Shown piece by piece: positions 1 through 11,284 of a stretch of 57,669 bases of DNA (position 1 is its first letter; the number at the start of each line of letters is the position of its first letter). The notes below the pieces were generated by a model, which saw nothing but the letters and a program-made list of their open reading frames with translations, did no database searches and was not told the DNA's origin. Made by a program: the position numbers and the translations under genes. Where the stretch lies: assembly GCA_025769875.1 (NCBI GenBank), contig JAGFNK010000336.1, forward strand, positions 1 through 57,669, read 5' to 3'. This DNA comes from Russula earlei (lineage: Eukaryota; Basidiomycota; Agaricomycetes; Russulales; Russulaceae).

Positions 1-1056
1 GTTCTGCCGGTATCGGTGTCGCGAAGCAGCTGCTGTCCTTCTTCAGGTTCCAGGGATTGAGTGAAGCCGACGCCACGAAACAGATCTGGGTATGTAGTCG
101 CTTTGCGCTCCGTGTGCGCATATTATTTATGAAATATATAGACCGTCGATTCCAAAGGATTGATTACCGCAGACCGTCCTGGCCTTCAAGAACATAAAAA
201 AAGTTAGCTGACCACACGTCCTCTGAATCCTTTTTCCATTGACCAGCATTGCAGTCTTCGCCCGTACTGATTACCAAGGTCCTCCTTTAACGAACTTGGT
301 CGAAATCATTAATCACGTGAAGCCCACCGCTCTACTTGGCCTCAGCACCATCCGCGTAAGTATCTCATTTCTGCCCCTGGGTTCCCCCTGGTGAGTCTCT
401 GTGCCTACAGAATGCATTTACCAAAGATGTCGTGAATGCGATGGCGACGCACAACACGCGTCCGATCATCTTTCCGCTATCGAACCCTGTGTCGCTGAGT
501 GAAGTCGATTATGAAGATGCCATCAACTGGTGATTCACTTTCTCGTTGGCTGTTCGTTCAGTGCTGATTGAGTTGGGTACGCAGGACCCATGGTAAAGTT
601 ATTTTTGCCTCGGGCTCACCTTACAAACCCATCTTACGTGGCGACCAAACGTTCGAGCCGGGACAAGGCAACAACATGTATATCTTCCCTGGCCTTGGTC
701 TCGGTGCACTACTTGCCAAGGCGAGCCGTGTGACGGACTCGATGGTGGAGCAGGCATCCGTCGCGCTCGCTGCCTCACTCGATGCCGATGAGCGTGCGGC
801 AGATCTCGTGTATCCACGCCTCGACCGTATTCGGGAAATCAGTTCAAGGATTGCACTGGCTGTTGTGCGGGCCGCGCAGAATGCCGTACGTACCTAGTCC
901 TGGGGCGTGGGGGAAACGCGAATGCTGACTTGGGGTTGCCCCATCTAACAGTCCGTTGATGACGCACCTCCACTCCGCCACGTGACGGATAACACGCTCT
1001 TGACGTATATCCAGGAGCAGATGTGGGATCCACGGCCTATCAAGAACCACTTCTGA
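1..1056 (+). CDS. NADP/NAD malic enzyme, 3' part (5' end outside window)
   Basis: Oxidative decarboxylation of malate to pyruvate with reduction of NAD(P). Six exons are read: <1-89, 142-202, 255-355, 411-529, 585-885 and 952-1056. They give 257 residues in one frame. The reading starts in the Rossmann loop (SAGIGVAKQL), passes VDSKGLITADRPGL, RTDYQGPPL and KPTALLGLSTIR, and reaches the family signatures RPIIFPLSNP and FASGSPY followed by GQGNNMYIFPGLGLGA. The C-terminus is IKNHF. Only the NAD(P)-binding and C-terminal half is present, so cofactor choice and any mitochondrial targeting peptide cannot be judged. It converges on the SET-Tad3 gene, with stop codons 217 bases apart. Confidence 0.93.
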
Positions 1057-1273
1057 GCATCCATATCGTCGAGACACCAGGGTGGAGCAGGGCTGTTATG
1101 ATTCGTGGCCCATCACCTGTAATACGTTTTGCATTTTGGTTTGTATGTGCTGTTCCTGCGTTGAAATAGAGGGAAATGTTTAAGTTTTCGATACAACCAA
1201 ATTGAGGGCTACATATTTCGTTGTCAACGGGTCACCAACGTCTAAATCTCGCCTGCTCTATCTGGGTACCAGT

Positions 1274-3140
1274 TCATGAATCAATATCCTCGCCGATCTC
1301 CAATCCCTCTATGCTGATGCCTCCCGCGCCAACCTTCCACCTTCCAATCGCAAAGCGATGGTTGACGCCGTCGAGCTTGGGCACGCACGCGGCACCTCCA
1401 CAACCGCCCGTGCGCTCCATCGACACGAGAAAGAAGACCTCCTTGACGCGCGAGTGTAGCAGCGCCATGGAGCACATTACACATGGCTCGTGCGACGTGA
1501 AGAGCGAGCGCGACGTGAGCAGGTAGCGTTGGCCGTTTTTGTTCGACGCGGACGTCGGCGGAGATGGTGTCGATGCGGATGCGGCGGCTGTGGCAGCAGC
1601 GTTCTTCGCGGTCGAGTCGGCGAGGGCGCGCACAACGTTGAGCGCGGCGTGGCGCAGGGGATGTGCGGAGGACGCGCGCGTGTCGCGCGCGAGGTATGAT
1701 GGCCACGTGGGTTCTTCCAGTGGCGCAGGGACGTACGACGCGATGGGAAGCTGGGGTCAAGTGGCCCAGGGTGCATGCATCATAAGCTTTGAGTAGGCTT
1801 GCAAATGCCCGCGGGCGGCACACGTTACCTCTCCTGCGGCGCGTGCCGCCCTCGCCTCCTCCACGACGCGCGCCATGGCGGTGCACGCCCAGTGCGCGCG
1901 CGCACTGCTCCAGTCTTCAGGCTCGCCCTTGCGCCGCGGCGCGAATACGGTCGGCCAGAACGCGTTCTTCAGCGCGAGCGAGGTCGGCGTGAGCGCCGCG
2001 CTGCGAGGCACCGCTATCTGGTACGGCGCGGCGAGGTCGAGGTCCGGTGGGAGCTCCGGCACGGTCGGGGACGTGCTGGTAAGGAGGAGGGTCGAGTGCG
2101 TTCCGGCGGGGGACTTGCGCACACGTTTGAGGTGCGAGAGGGTCGGCGTATCAAGGCCGGAGGACTTGAGCCAACTGTGTGGGAGGGGGGGGGAGAGGCA
2201 CAAAGTCAGTCGATTGTGGCGTGGAAGGTTGGACAAGATGACGAAGGGGGGGGGGGGGATATGTACTTCAGTGCGGAGGTGGTGTGTCGCGGGTCGGGGA
2301 TGTCCACCGCCCATGCCTGTACTTTGCATTGGGCATCAGGAGAGGCGCGGGGACGCGCGGAACAGGCTCACCTGTGCGGACGGCCGCCGACGTCTCTTCG
2401 TCGTCCTCGTCAGAGGTGAGCTTGATTCTGGCGAACGGGAGGCCCTCGTCCGGTAGGATTTCGTTTGGGTCTGGCCTGCTCTTGGCGGCGAAGTGATTCG
2501 ACGATGGCTCGTCGATGACGGCAGGGAGCGCGCCCCAGCCGTCGCCGACAGGTTCTGTATCTGCGCAAGCGCGTTCGCGTTCGTCTGGGACGCGGATGGG
2601 TGGGGACCACAGGCCCTGTTCGTGGTAGATGCAGAGCTCCTCGTCAGGCTCCACTGCGCGCACGGTCGTGTATCTGATGGACTCGGTAGCGGTATCGATA
2701 GAATAGGTGACGTTGGGAGACTCGGAGTGATTGAAGAGGGATCCTGCGCAAGGTAATCTAAAACCCGATCTGGGGCATAGGCAGGTCAGGTCAGCGCACC
2801 GAGACCGAGGGCGAGAGCCATTCTTCCGTCTCTCCATTTGAATGTGTAGCGGTCCAGCACAGTGTGTCGTCCGTGCGCCTCATATTCCTCAGCGGAGAAT
2901 AGCAGCGCGGGGCTAATCTCAATTAAAGTATATGCGGGCATGACCTTGGATGCTGGGTGCAAGTGGTCGATGTCTGGTCGAGAATTGTTTTCGAGAGTGG
3001 ATAGTCCTGACGCACCGTAGACCCCCCTGAGCCTTTCCCTCCAAATATTTTATCCTACATCCTGGGCTGTTGAGGTGTTCCGGGGCGCTTGAGGCACGTT
3101 TGTAGGAGGACGAGGTGGTCGGATCGTGGAGATCGGGCAT
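1274..3140 (-). CDS. TAD3: SET-domain / Tad3 (tRNA A34 deaminase subunit) fusion protein
   Basis: Exons 3140-3016, 2952-2800, 2743-2372, 2321-2267, 2174-1829 and 1750-1274 give about 508 residues, provided one C is skipped in the C6 run at 3022-3027. The N-terminal half is a SET domain: GVYASKVMPAYTLIEISPAL, then GRMALALGLGSLFNHSESPN and EELCIYHEQ. A linker (AWAVDIPDPRHTT, then WLKSSGLDTPTLSHLKRV) leads to a cytidine-deaminase fold: FWPTVFAPRR, HPLRHAALNVV and the zinc motif HEPCVMCSMALLHSRV. The catalytic Glu of Tad2-type HAE is Ala here, as expected for Tad3, the inactive partner that forms inosine-34 with Tad2. The start at 3140 is inferred. It lies 118 bases from the ALG7 start, so the promoter is shared. 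A readthrough artefact is less likely, because the linker exons splice cleanly. Confidence 0.85.
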
Positions 3141-3258
3141 ACGGTTGGCCACGTCGAACGCGCACGTCCCGTTGCAAAACCGAGTTTCCATCTCCCACCT
3201 CTCGAGCGCCATCACACCACCGTCGATGCGCTGACCTGAATCTTTATCCGTTCCCAAC
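3141..3258. promoter_or_regulatory. Bidirectional promoter between TAD3 fusion and ALG7
   Basis: Only 118 bases separate the inferred start codons of two divergently read housekeeping genes, so both 5' UTRs and core promoters must overlap here. No TATA box is visible. The role is inferred from position. Confidence 0.5.
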
Positions 3259-5017
3259 ATGACCGAAACATTACCTGCGCGTCGCTTCCCCTCCGTATTA
3301 CTCACCTTCACTCCTACCCGTCGCCGCTTGGTTTGTCGTTCGTCCCCTCGTCGATCCGGTCCCATCTCTACCAGCACTCTATGTTTCCTTTGGATCCTCC
3401 ATCTTCGCACTCCTTGCGACCATCTATCTCATCCCGGCGTTGGGCCCAACCTTCGTCAAGGCCAATCTGAAAGGTCGGGACTTGTTGAAGGTGTACAGCA
3501 CACCTATGTATGTCTTTTGCCGTGGACGTGCGTCGCCGTTCTCTGCTGATGCCGACCGACAGACCCGAGAGCATGGGGCTCGTCTGCGCGTCAGTGTATA
3601 TCCTCCTGTTGATCCTATTCATTCCGTTCGCGTTCTCTCCAATATCCTTGAGTGGAACTCAAGCCCAATATACTGTGCACGAGGGCATAGTCATCAATGC
3701 GTTTCCTCACTACCAGGTGTGGTGTCTTTCTTTCCATCCGCTTACACGCTAAATGGAACCAAGCTTTCAGTTTACCTATCTTCGCTCCTCTCGCTCCTCA
3801 TTGCGACGATGCTCGGGTTCTTGGACGACGTGTTTGATATCCGCTGGAGACACAAAATACCCATTCCTATCATTGCATCGATACCACTGTTGATGGTCTA
3901 TTATGCTGACAATGGTAACACCCACATCGTAGTACCGATTCCCTTCCGTCCGCTCTTCGGTTCCCTCCTGAATCTCGGTACGTGTTCTTTTGTCTGTTCG
4001 GATCGATCTGCCAATGCTTGGGAAGCGTAGGTCCTCTGTACTACCTGTACATGTCGCTGCTCTCTACGTTCTCGACCAATAGCATCAATATCCTTGCTGG
4101 CATCAATGGATCCGAGGTCTCGCAAGCCGTCATAATTGCGCTTTCCGTGGTCCTAAACGACCTGCTGTACCTCCCCTGGCCGACCGGCTTTCGTGTTCCA
4201 TTACACCTTCTTGGGAGTCGTGCGGAAGTGGAAGTTGGTGGTGTCTGGAGCGCAGGCATGGCATATGGTAGCACGGAGTTGGTCGAGCGACACCTCTTCA
4301 GTTTGTACTTCATGCTTCCGCTCTTGGGTGTCTGTCTTGGCTTTTTGTTCCATAACTGGTGCGTGAAGTCTCCCGTTGATTCTTCATCGGATCTCAATGC
4401 AACGGACGAACAGGTATCCCTCCCATGCATTTCCTGGAGATACACTGTGCTATCTGACCGGCATGGCGTTCGCGGTTGTGGGCATCCAGGCTCACTTTTC
4501 CAAGACGCTGCTCCTCTTCTTCCTTCCACAAATCTTCAACTTTGTCCTTTCCTGTCCCCAGCTTTTTGGACTCGTGCCATGCCCGCGCCATCGTGTCCCC
4601 CGGTATGAATCCACTTGAACACCGCGGCCCTCCGTGCTGACGTGAACCGCAGCTTCGACCGAGAGACCCATCTTCTGCATCCATCCAAAGCCGTTTTTCT
4701 AAAGCGGACGTCGCGGCTTTCGGCCGTGGTTCTACGGGTGTTGGCAGGACTCGGCTGTACAGAACTGACTACTCTTCCGGATGGGACGATCCTCGAGGCG
4801 ACGAACCTGACTTTGTTCAATGTATTGCTTTTGCGCATGGGGCCAATGGGCGAGAAACGACTTACCCAGGTACTCGTGTTGGTTCAGGTGATGCCTCCGA
4901 TGGCCCTCCTTGTGTGAAAACGATTATTGACGATCTCGTCAGCTAGCGGGAAGCGTCGTTGCGTTTGGAGTGCGATACGGATTGGCGTATCTGGTTTATG
5001 ATGGCGATCGCCGTTAG
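3259..5017 (+). CDS. ALG7: UDP-GlcNAc:dolichyl-phosphate GlcNAc-1-P transferase
   Basis: First committed step of N-glycan lipid-linked oligosaccharide synthesis: GlcNAc-1-P is moved to dolichyl phosphate at the ER membrane (the tunicamycin target). Exons 3259-3507, 3563-3716, 3764-3977, 4031-4358, 4414-4602, 4653-4887 and 4943-5017 give 480 residues if one C is skipped in the C4 run at 3288-3291. Hydrophobic helices run throughout. Family motifs include PALGPTFVKANLKGRDLLK, IPESMGLVCA, MLGFLDDVFDIRWRHK (the catalytic Asp pair), STNSINILAGINGSE, HNWYPSHAFPGDTLCYLTG and KTLLLFFLPQIFNF, then PCPRHRVPR. The N-terminal frame break would otherwise remove the start codon. It is divergent from the SET-Tad3 gene. 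Confidence 0.94.
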
Positions 5018-5259
5018 GGCTTGCGCGCCCGACGAGCCATGTGGATTCTTGTCCCTGTCCCTCCCTCCCTTCCGCGCGTGATTAGTCCGTAGCCGGGTAG
5101 GGGTACGGCGAAGGCGCGTGCTTGCGGTTTTTCTACTACAATAGACGCTGAAATCAATGATATCACATGCAAGACCCCTAATTCCAAATCGGGTAACCAC
5201 ACCTGCCTGAGTCATACTTAAGTCTGTCTCTCCTACCCTGACTCAGGACAGGACAAGCC

Positions 5260-7174
5260 ATGTCGACTGAGAGAGCCGCGTTCCGTTCTCAAGTCGCCGA
5301 CGTAGACCGCTGGTGGATGGTTAGCTCCTCGTTTCGTTTCCTCACCTCCACCTGCTTGACCCCTCCATAGACACCCCGCTTCGCCCGCGTCAGGCGTCCT
5401 TATACTGCCGCAGACGTCGTATCGAAGCGTGGAACGCTCCAGATATCTTATCCCGCCAATGTCGTCGCCAGAAAAGCTTTTGCACTCTTCTCAGAGCATT
5501 TCAAGAAGCGCACACCCTCTCACACATACGGAGCGTATGTCCTACCTCGCCATGCAGTCATTCAACGGAGTTTAATATGGGATACATTACAGACTGGATC
5601 CTGTTCAGGTTACCCAGATGGCAAAATACCTCGAGACGGTCTACGTATCTGGCTGGCAATCCTCGAGTACGGCATCTAGTACACATGAACCCGGGCCCGA
5701 TCTTGCCGGTAAGTTGCGGCTACTGTCTCTCACGAGCCTCGGAATGACCTACATCCTCCACTCCAAGACTATCCATATAACACGGTACCGAATAAAGTCG
5801 AGCACCTTTTCACTGCACAACTCTTCCACGACCGCAAGCAAAGTGAAGAGCGCTCTCGCATGAGTGACGCCGAGCTTGCCTCGAACCCTGCAACCGACTA
5901 TCTCCGCCCCATCATAGCAGATGCAGACACTGGCCACGGAGGTATCACCGCAACCATGAAACTCGCAAAACTTTTTGTAGAAAAGGGCGCTGCGGGTATC
6001 CACATCGAGGATCAGGCCCCAGGCACGAAAAAATGTGGTCACATGGCGGGCAAAGTACTCGTCCCCATCCAGGAGCACATCAACCGGCTTGTCGCGATCC
6101 GACTTCAGTTCGACATCATGGGCGTCGAGTGCCTTGTCATCGCCCGCACTGATTCAGAGGCCGCAACGCTCATCACGAGCAACGTCGACACCCGCGACCA
6201 CCCATTCATCATCGGGAGTACAAACCCGAACGCACGTCCACTTGTCGAGGTCATGAGCGAGGCTGCAGCCCGTGGCGCGACAGGCGACGCCCTTCAAGCC
6301 ATCGAGGACGATTGGCTGGCCCAGGCCGGGCTCAAGCTCTATAGTGAGGCGCTCGAAGATGCCTTGCGTGCCCAGAAATCCCCATCGCCAGTGATCCTGA
6401 ACAAATTTCTCGCACGAATCGCGCATGCATCGCGTGCTGAGGCGTTCTCCATCGCACAGAGAGAGTTCGGCCTCAGAAGTGCGCCGTTCTGGGACTGGGA
6501 CGCACCGCGCACCGTCGAGGGATACTACCGCTACCAGGGCGGCACCCAGTGTGCGGTAAATCGCGCGGTCGCGTTCGCACCGTTCGCTGATCTCTTGTGG
6601 ATGGAGACGAAGCAGCCGATCCTGGCCCAGGCCCGAGAATTCGCTGAGGGGGTGCACAAGGAGTACCCTGACCAGTGGCTCGCATACAATTTGAGTCCAA
6701 GCTTCAACTGGGATGCCGCCGGGCTTGGTGACAACGATATGAAGGACTTCGTGTGGCAGCTTGCGAAGCTTGGATTCGTGTGGCAGTTTATCACGGTATG
6801 TTGCTGGTCCATCGTCCTTCGGCGTCCCCCTTACGCCCGCCCTATCTTTGTTCACGCGGCCTTGCAGCTCGGCGGCTTGCACTCGAACGGATACATCTCG
6901 GACCTGTTTGCAAAAGCGTTCGCGACGGAGGGAATGAAGGCGTACGTCGAACTTATACAACGGAGAGAGCGCGAGCTTGGCACGGACATGCTCACCCACC
7001 AGAAGGTATGCACCTTATCTGTATCAATGAAAGGCGAATAGAGCTGATGATCGCGTGCAGTGGAGCGGTGCGGACTATGTCGACAATGTAATGAAAACAG
7101 TCACCGGTGGAGTCTCGTCGACCGCCGCGATGGGGAAAGGCGTTACTGAAACGCAGTTTACGAGTAAGCTGTGA
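5260..7174 (+). CDS. ICL1: Isocitrate lyase with C-terminal SKL
   Basis: Glyoxylate-cycle enzyme that splits isocitrate into glyoxylate and succinate, needed for growth on acetate, fatty acids or ethanol. Exons 5260-5319, 5371-5534, 5593-5708, 5768-6795, 6868-7005 and 7061-7174 total 1,620 bases and give 539 residues, the normal fungal length. Motifs include [60 protein letters not shown], the active-site loop [13 protein letters not shown], and NLSPSFNWD. The protein ends in TSKL, a canonical type-1 peroxisomal targeting tripeptide, so it probably sits in peroxisomes/glyoxysomes. The first donor is a weaker GTTAGC. Everything is intact. It follows ALG7 on the same strand, 242 bases downstream. 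Confidence 0.96.
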
Positions 7175-7711
7175 GATACTGGCGTCCGGCATGACCGAGT
7201 CATCTTGGCATGATTCGAAGGTGTGATAATAGGCTTCCGTGATCCCCCGGAACGAGAAACGTATCGTTCGACGTATTCCAGAGAACACTTGATCAATACT
7301 AAAACATTTGAGTCGTGAACGCAAACAAAAAAATGACAAGCGGTACAGTAACGGCCGCAGCGGGGAAAGCCGCCAACCTCTCGGGCAGCACAGGGGGCGA
7401 ATCAGATCTGACATTGATAAGATAAGATAATTCCCTGCTGCCCTTACATTATCGCCACACCTGGCAGTCAATCTCACGCATGTACGTCTATCACGATTTA
7501 GTATGAGCCCCAACGCAAGTCACCCAAGACCCGCCGTGTACGCAATCAATCGACTTCTTTGACTTTAATGTCAAAAGTCCAAGGTCACCTGCCCATGTCT
7601 CTCGGCTGTGTCGGCGAGTCGATTCGATCGAGTGGCCTTCACCCACAACCTCAAGTTACGACGATTTTCTCCTAACCAACGCATCCATCCCTTTATCTCT
7701 ACAACCAGGCC
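7175..7711. other. Intergenic, downstream of isocitrate lyase
   Basis: This is the presumed 3' UTR and spacer. I see no coding exon, repeat or structured RNA in it. It ends at the first codon of the STAND pseudogene. Confidence 0.5.
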
Positions 7712-8357
7712 ATGATGACCGGACCGTCTGAACCCAACTTTACTGCCATCTTCGTCGCAGCATCTCGCCGGTACAAGGGCCGTTGGGAGCGGCATCGTCC
7801 GGGGGACACGTTGACGCTGTACTCGTGTTACTCGATCACGGAGCCGACGCGAGTGCCACAGCCCCGGGCAGCACAAGTCCCTTGAGGGGAGGGAAGCGTA
7901 TCGCGGCAATCATGTGAAAGTTATGCGGCTGCTGCTGGGGCATGGTGCCAACGTGGAGGACCGGCGGCGGCTTTGCGTTAGGGACTGCGTCGCATGACGC
8001 AACATCCTTTCGGGGACACGTAGAATTTTGTGAAATTTGCTCCTGCGGCACAAAGCCGACACGGAACGACCATGTCCAGTTTAGTCATTGCATCGATCAA
8101 GGGACACTCTCGAGACCGCACGGTTGCTGTCGAGGAACGGAGCGGATGTGAACGTGATTGATCCTGGCTGCACACTGCTTTGTCTGTCGCCGCCCGGAAT
8201 GGACATCTTGATCTGGAGCGGCTACCACTTGACTGTGAAGCGGACGTGTGCCCCCAGGGAGGGGAGGATGCACTCGAGACCGCTACAACAATGGGACGTC
8301 ACGACGTAGCGCAACTGTTGTTGGAGCATTGCGGCAAAAAGGACAAGCACCTGTATG
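7712..8357 (+). pseudogene. Shrunken STAND (Goodbye-NACHT-ankyrin) copy
   Basis: The start (ATGATGACC at 7712) reads EPNFTAIFVAASRRYK, matching the first exon of the intact STAND gene at 15409 (APNLTAIFAAASHQYE). It then jumps directly to ankyrin sequence (from about 7780: DAVLVLLDHGAD, later VMRLLLGHGANVEDRR). The whole NACHT region and most of the N-terminal domain, about 2.5 kb in the intact copy, are missing. Ankyrin units down to LLLEHC near 8330 are recognisable, but frameshifts and stops break them. The tail-to-tail position with FEN1 mirrors the intact gene's relation to the FEN1 fragment at 11.3-11.6 kb. Interpretation: a duplicated receptor gene reduced by internal deletion. Confidence 0.82.
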
Positions 8358-8925
8358 TAGTTGCAGGTATGGGTCATTCGCTTTCAACACAATTAGCTAA
8401 TTTATGCGATCGTCTTCCTGTGCAGCACCGGCAGTTACTGTAGGATATCTGGTGAGCATCATAATTATCAAATTACCCTGGCGCGTCGTAGTACAGATAC
8501 AAGTGCAAATGCAATGTCCCATGTAGAACCGAACATAGATAATTTACTTTTTTACTTTAGACCTTTTACCGCTCCTCACTTCGTCATCTCCCACCTTCGG
8601 TGAGCAAATTAGATGTAGGTATTTGCAATGGACGGTCAGGGCAGGGACTTACCTTCCGCTTCGTACGCTTACCCTTGTCTTCGTTTCCTTTCCCATCCTT
8701 TCCCATGGCCTTTGTCGAGACAGACACCTTTGGTGTGGAGGTGAAGAAGCCATCCAACCGGCCCTGCTGCTTCGCATTTAGCGATTTAGCAAGCTTCTCT
8801 GCGCCTTTACGGACGCGGTCTTCACTGATAGTGCATGTCAGTATCAAATGCAATGTCTGGGTACAACGATGCCCACTTGAAACCCTTTTCTTTCACGAGG
8901 AAATCGACTAGCCCTTGGACATCTG
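7780..8925. repeat. Left arm of inverted duplication
   Basis: Read on the minus strand, this segment aligns by eye almost end to end with 11285-12393 on the plus strand. The match covers the last FEN1 exons, the intergenic spacer (for example tgtatctgtactacgacgcg in both) and the STAND ankyrin tail. Small indels and many substitutions separate the copies. I estimate identity in the 80s percent, not computed. Confidence 0.85.
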
Positions 8926-10346
8926 GTGTTGCCCATTCCAACTGTGGCACGAGTTCAATCACTGGCCTGTGGATAGATATAGATGGGATCAACGCACTTC
9001 GATTTGGTCGGAAGGAGTCACGTCTGGCTCCTCAAAGACCTTTTTCGCCTCTTCCCAAGGCCATTCCGAGGGGATATGAATACCGCCTTTTTTCTTCTTC
9101 CCGTCCTCCATTTCCGCTGCGGCCTCCTCCTTTTCTGCTTGTCTGCACCGATCGTAAGCCAGAATTACAGGTCTAAATAAAGGGCCTACTTTTCCCGGAG
9201 ATGCTCCACGACAGCCTCGAGACTACCGTACTCACGCAAAAGCTTGAGCGCCGATTTGGGCCCAATCCCTTTGATCGGCTCGAGATAGTCGCAGCCAAGG
9301 AGTATACACAACTCGATGAATTGCGACATGTCCATTTGGAATCCTTCCAGCGCGAGTTGCAAATTAATTTCGTTGATTGGCTCCTTTTTCGCCTCCGAGA
9401 ACGTGAGGTGGCGGTACAGAATTGGGGCATTAAACGTGAGCGTATCCATGTCTTCTGATCCTGCAGCATATACCTGTGCCTCGTAATGAGCCAATGTTCA
9501 GTTCGTTGTGGATAATGATAATCGAGTACCTTCCCGCCGCGAGCGAGTTCCGCACATTGAGCCTCCGCTTCTGAGGGTGCCTTGTGTGTAGTTATAGGTG
9601 CTTGTTAGTCAACGGGTATGAATTGGAACATACCAATACAACTGGAATACCCATAAGTTTCAACAGTCTGCGACACTCTTCATTGTGTTCCCGAGTTACT
9701 TTGACTGTCCGTCGCGAGAAACGGTCCATGTCTTCCGTTGTGCCTAGAATGTGCGTGAGCACTAGCCATGACGCGAAGAGGGCACATGGGGGAGCTGACC
9801 GGTCTCCTTGGCCTCTTCTCCTTCGGCTTTGGCCTCTTCTCGCCTTTCAAACCGCTTTGCCAACTGCATCCCTCGCGGCATTGGCCTCGACAGGTGCGCA
9901 TGATAGGAGGCATAGACACGCACCACTCCAGCCTTGAGCTCTGGCGGCTTACCATCGAAAACATACGCGGGTTTGATTCCGTTTTCGACAATTCTGATGG
10001 TGCGATAGAAAAGTCCCATCAGATGACTGGGATGCGCGCAACGCTCGAGTTAGGAGGAGGTCAGGGATCGAGGACGGAAGAAAGCCATATACACCTGGTT
10101 GTCTCCCCTGCATCGTTCGTGAGCATCTCGCCGTCTTTCTGGCGCACGGCAATGAGAAACTGGTAAATGGACATGGACGCGTCGATCGCGACTTTGCGAC
10201 CGAAGAGGTTCTTGATGTCATGCTCCTGTGTATGAGGGATTTGCGTCGGGTCAGGAAGGAGTTCGGAGCTTAGATGCGTGACAGCGCACGCGAATAGCCT
10301 TTGGGGCGTGTTCAGATATCAGGGCTGTAAGGCCTTTGATACCCAT
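8544..10346 (-). CDS. FEN1: Flap endonuclease 1
   Basis: Structure-specific 5' flap endonuclease of Okazaki-fragment maturation and long-patch base excision repair. Eleven exons are read: 10346-10290, 10225-10095, 10026-9924, 9863-9800, 9743-9634, 9580-9530, 9473-9190, 9142-8998, 8941-8877, 8824-8653 and 8594-8544. They total 1,233 bases, 410 residues. The N-region is [18 protein letters not shown] and [19 protein letters not shown]. The I-region is [49 protein letters not shown] and [12 protein letters not shown], with the acidic metal ligands present. The PCNA-interacting box reads [11 protein letters not shown], and a basic tail (SGKRSKVKK) follows. The gene is intact. It is enclosed by the two arms of an inverted duplication that include its own 3' end. 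Confidence 0.95.
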
Positions 10347-11284
10347 GGAGATTAGGTAGTCTGGAATACGATGATGGTCGGCTGAGAATAAAACGGGTCG
10401 ATTGACGTACCAGGACGGAACGGTAAGGAGGGCTGAAGTAGTAATATTGAAGGGAGCAAGCAGCTGGCGGAAACCGTGGTCGACCCGTTGACGCGTTGAG
10501 ACGCGTTTGAAGCGCGCGTGGTCGATCCCACGCTCCCCTCTCTCCGTCCTCCTCGACTTTTTCTTTCCTCAAGACTCCGTGCCGCGCCCCTCTTCGATTG
10601 CTGCCTCTTCGCCGCCGTACACGAGGGCTCGCCGCACTCGCCTTGCTTCGCGTTTCTGTCTCGGATCTAGGGAGATGTAGGATTATGAAGTCAATGGCGC
10701 GAAAGTCTTTTCCTCGTATGTCTCGATCACTCTGTGTCTTTTGCCCTTCTTTCGATCTCGCGCACGTCCCCCTTCCATTTCAGTTCTCGTCGCCTTGTAT
10801 TTGAAGCCTCTGGGCACCTCGATTGAATGCGGGCAGTCTTTCCCAGTCGCCGTTTTAGCTGTCTGCCGTGTCCTTAGATGCTGGCTTGTTGCTCTCTGTC
10901 TCTCGGTCCCAGTTCCCTCTGTCCTCGTCCGGCTTTACGACCTCAAGCGTTCTCCTTCCGGGCGCGCTACAGTCATCAGACGTCGTCTGAAATGCGCCGA
11001 ACGGTGGTTTGTCTTTCTCGTTCCAGGGGTATCAGTACGCGCCTATATTACACCTTTTAACGATGGCAGGCTTTGCGATGGACAGTAACTGACATCGGGT
11101 GTCAGAGCTTACTCAGGATGCCAGCTGCTCCATAGAATAGAATGGCCATGAGAAGAGGGGAAAAAGATCTTTGACGTGCCGGACGTGATTAAATTGAAGT
11201 GCGTCGATCTCATCCACCTATCTGCATGTCTGTGATTAAACTCAGAGTCGTGCAATAGTTGGAATTGGAAAGTGAACAACAGTT
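10347..11284. other. FEN1 upstream region; possible small spliced gene not resolved
   Basis: Presumed FEN1 promoter and spacer. Short plus-strand open stretches occur at 10598-10804, 10741-11088 and 10878-11060, with GT/AG-like junctions around 10715 and 10876. I could not join them into a protein I recognise, so no gene is called. Confidence 0.3.

Noticed and set aside
1274..1633. Tad3 as a catalytically active deaminase
   Set aside because: The HAE-type Glu is Ala (RHAALN), so this is the non-catalytic Tad3 subunit, not Tad2.
6154..6999. Minus-strand open reading frame of 281 codons
   Set aside because: It is opposite the long isocitrate lyase exon, which is clearly coding on the plus strand.
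7175..7711. Possible additional exon of isocitrate lyase
   Set aside because: The stop after SKL at 7174 completes a normal-length protein with all motifs.
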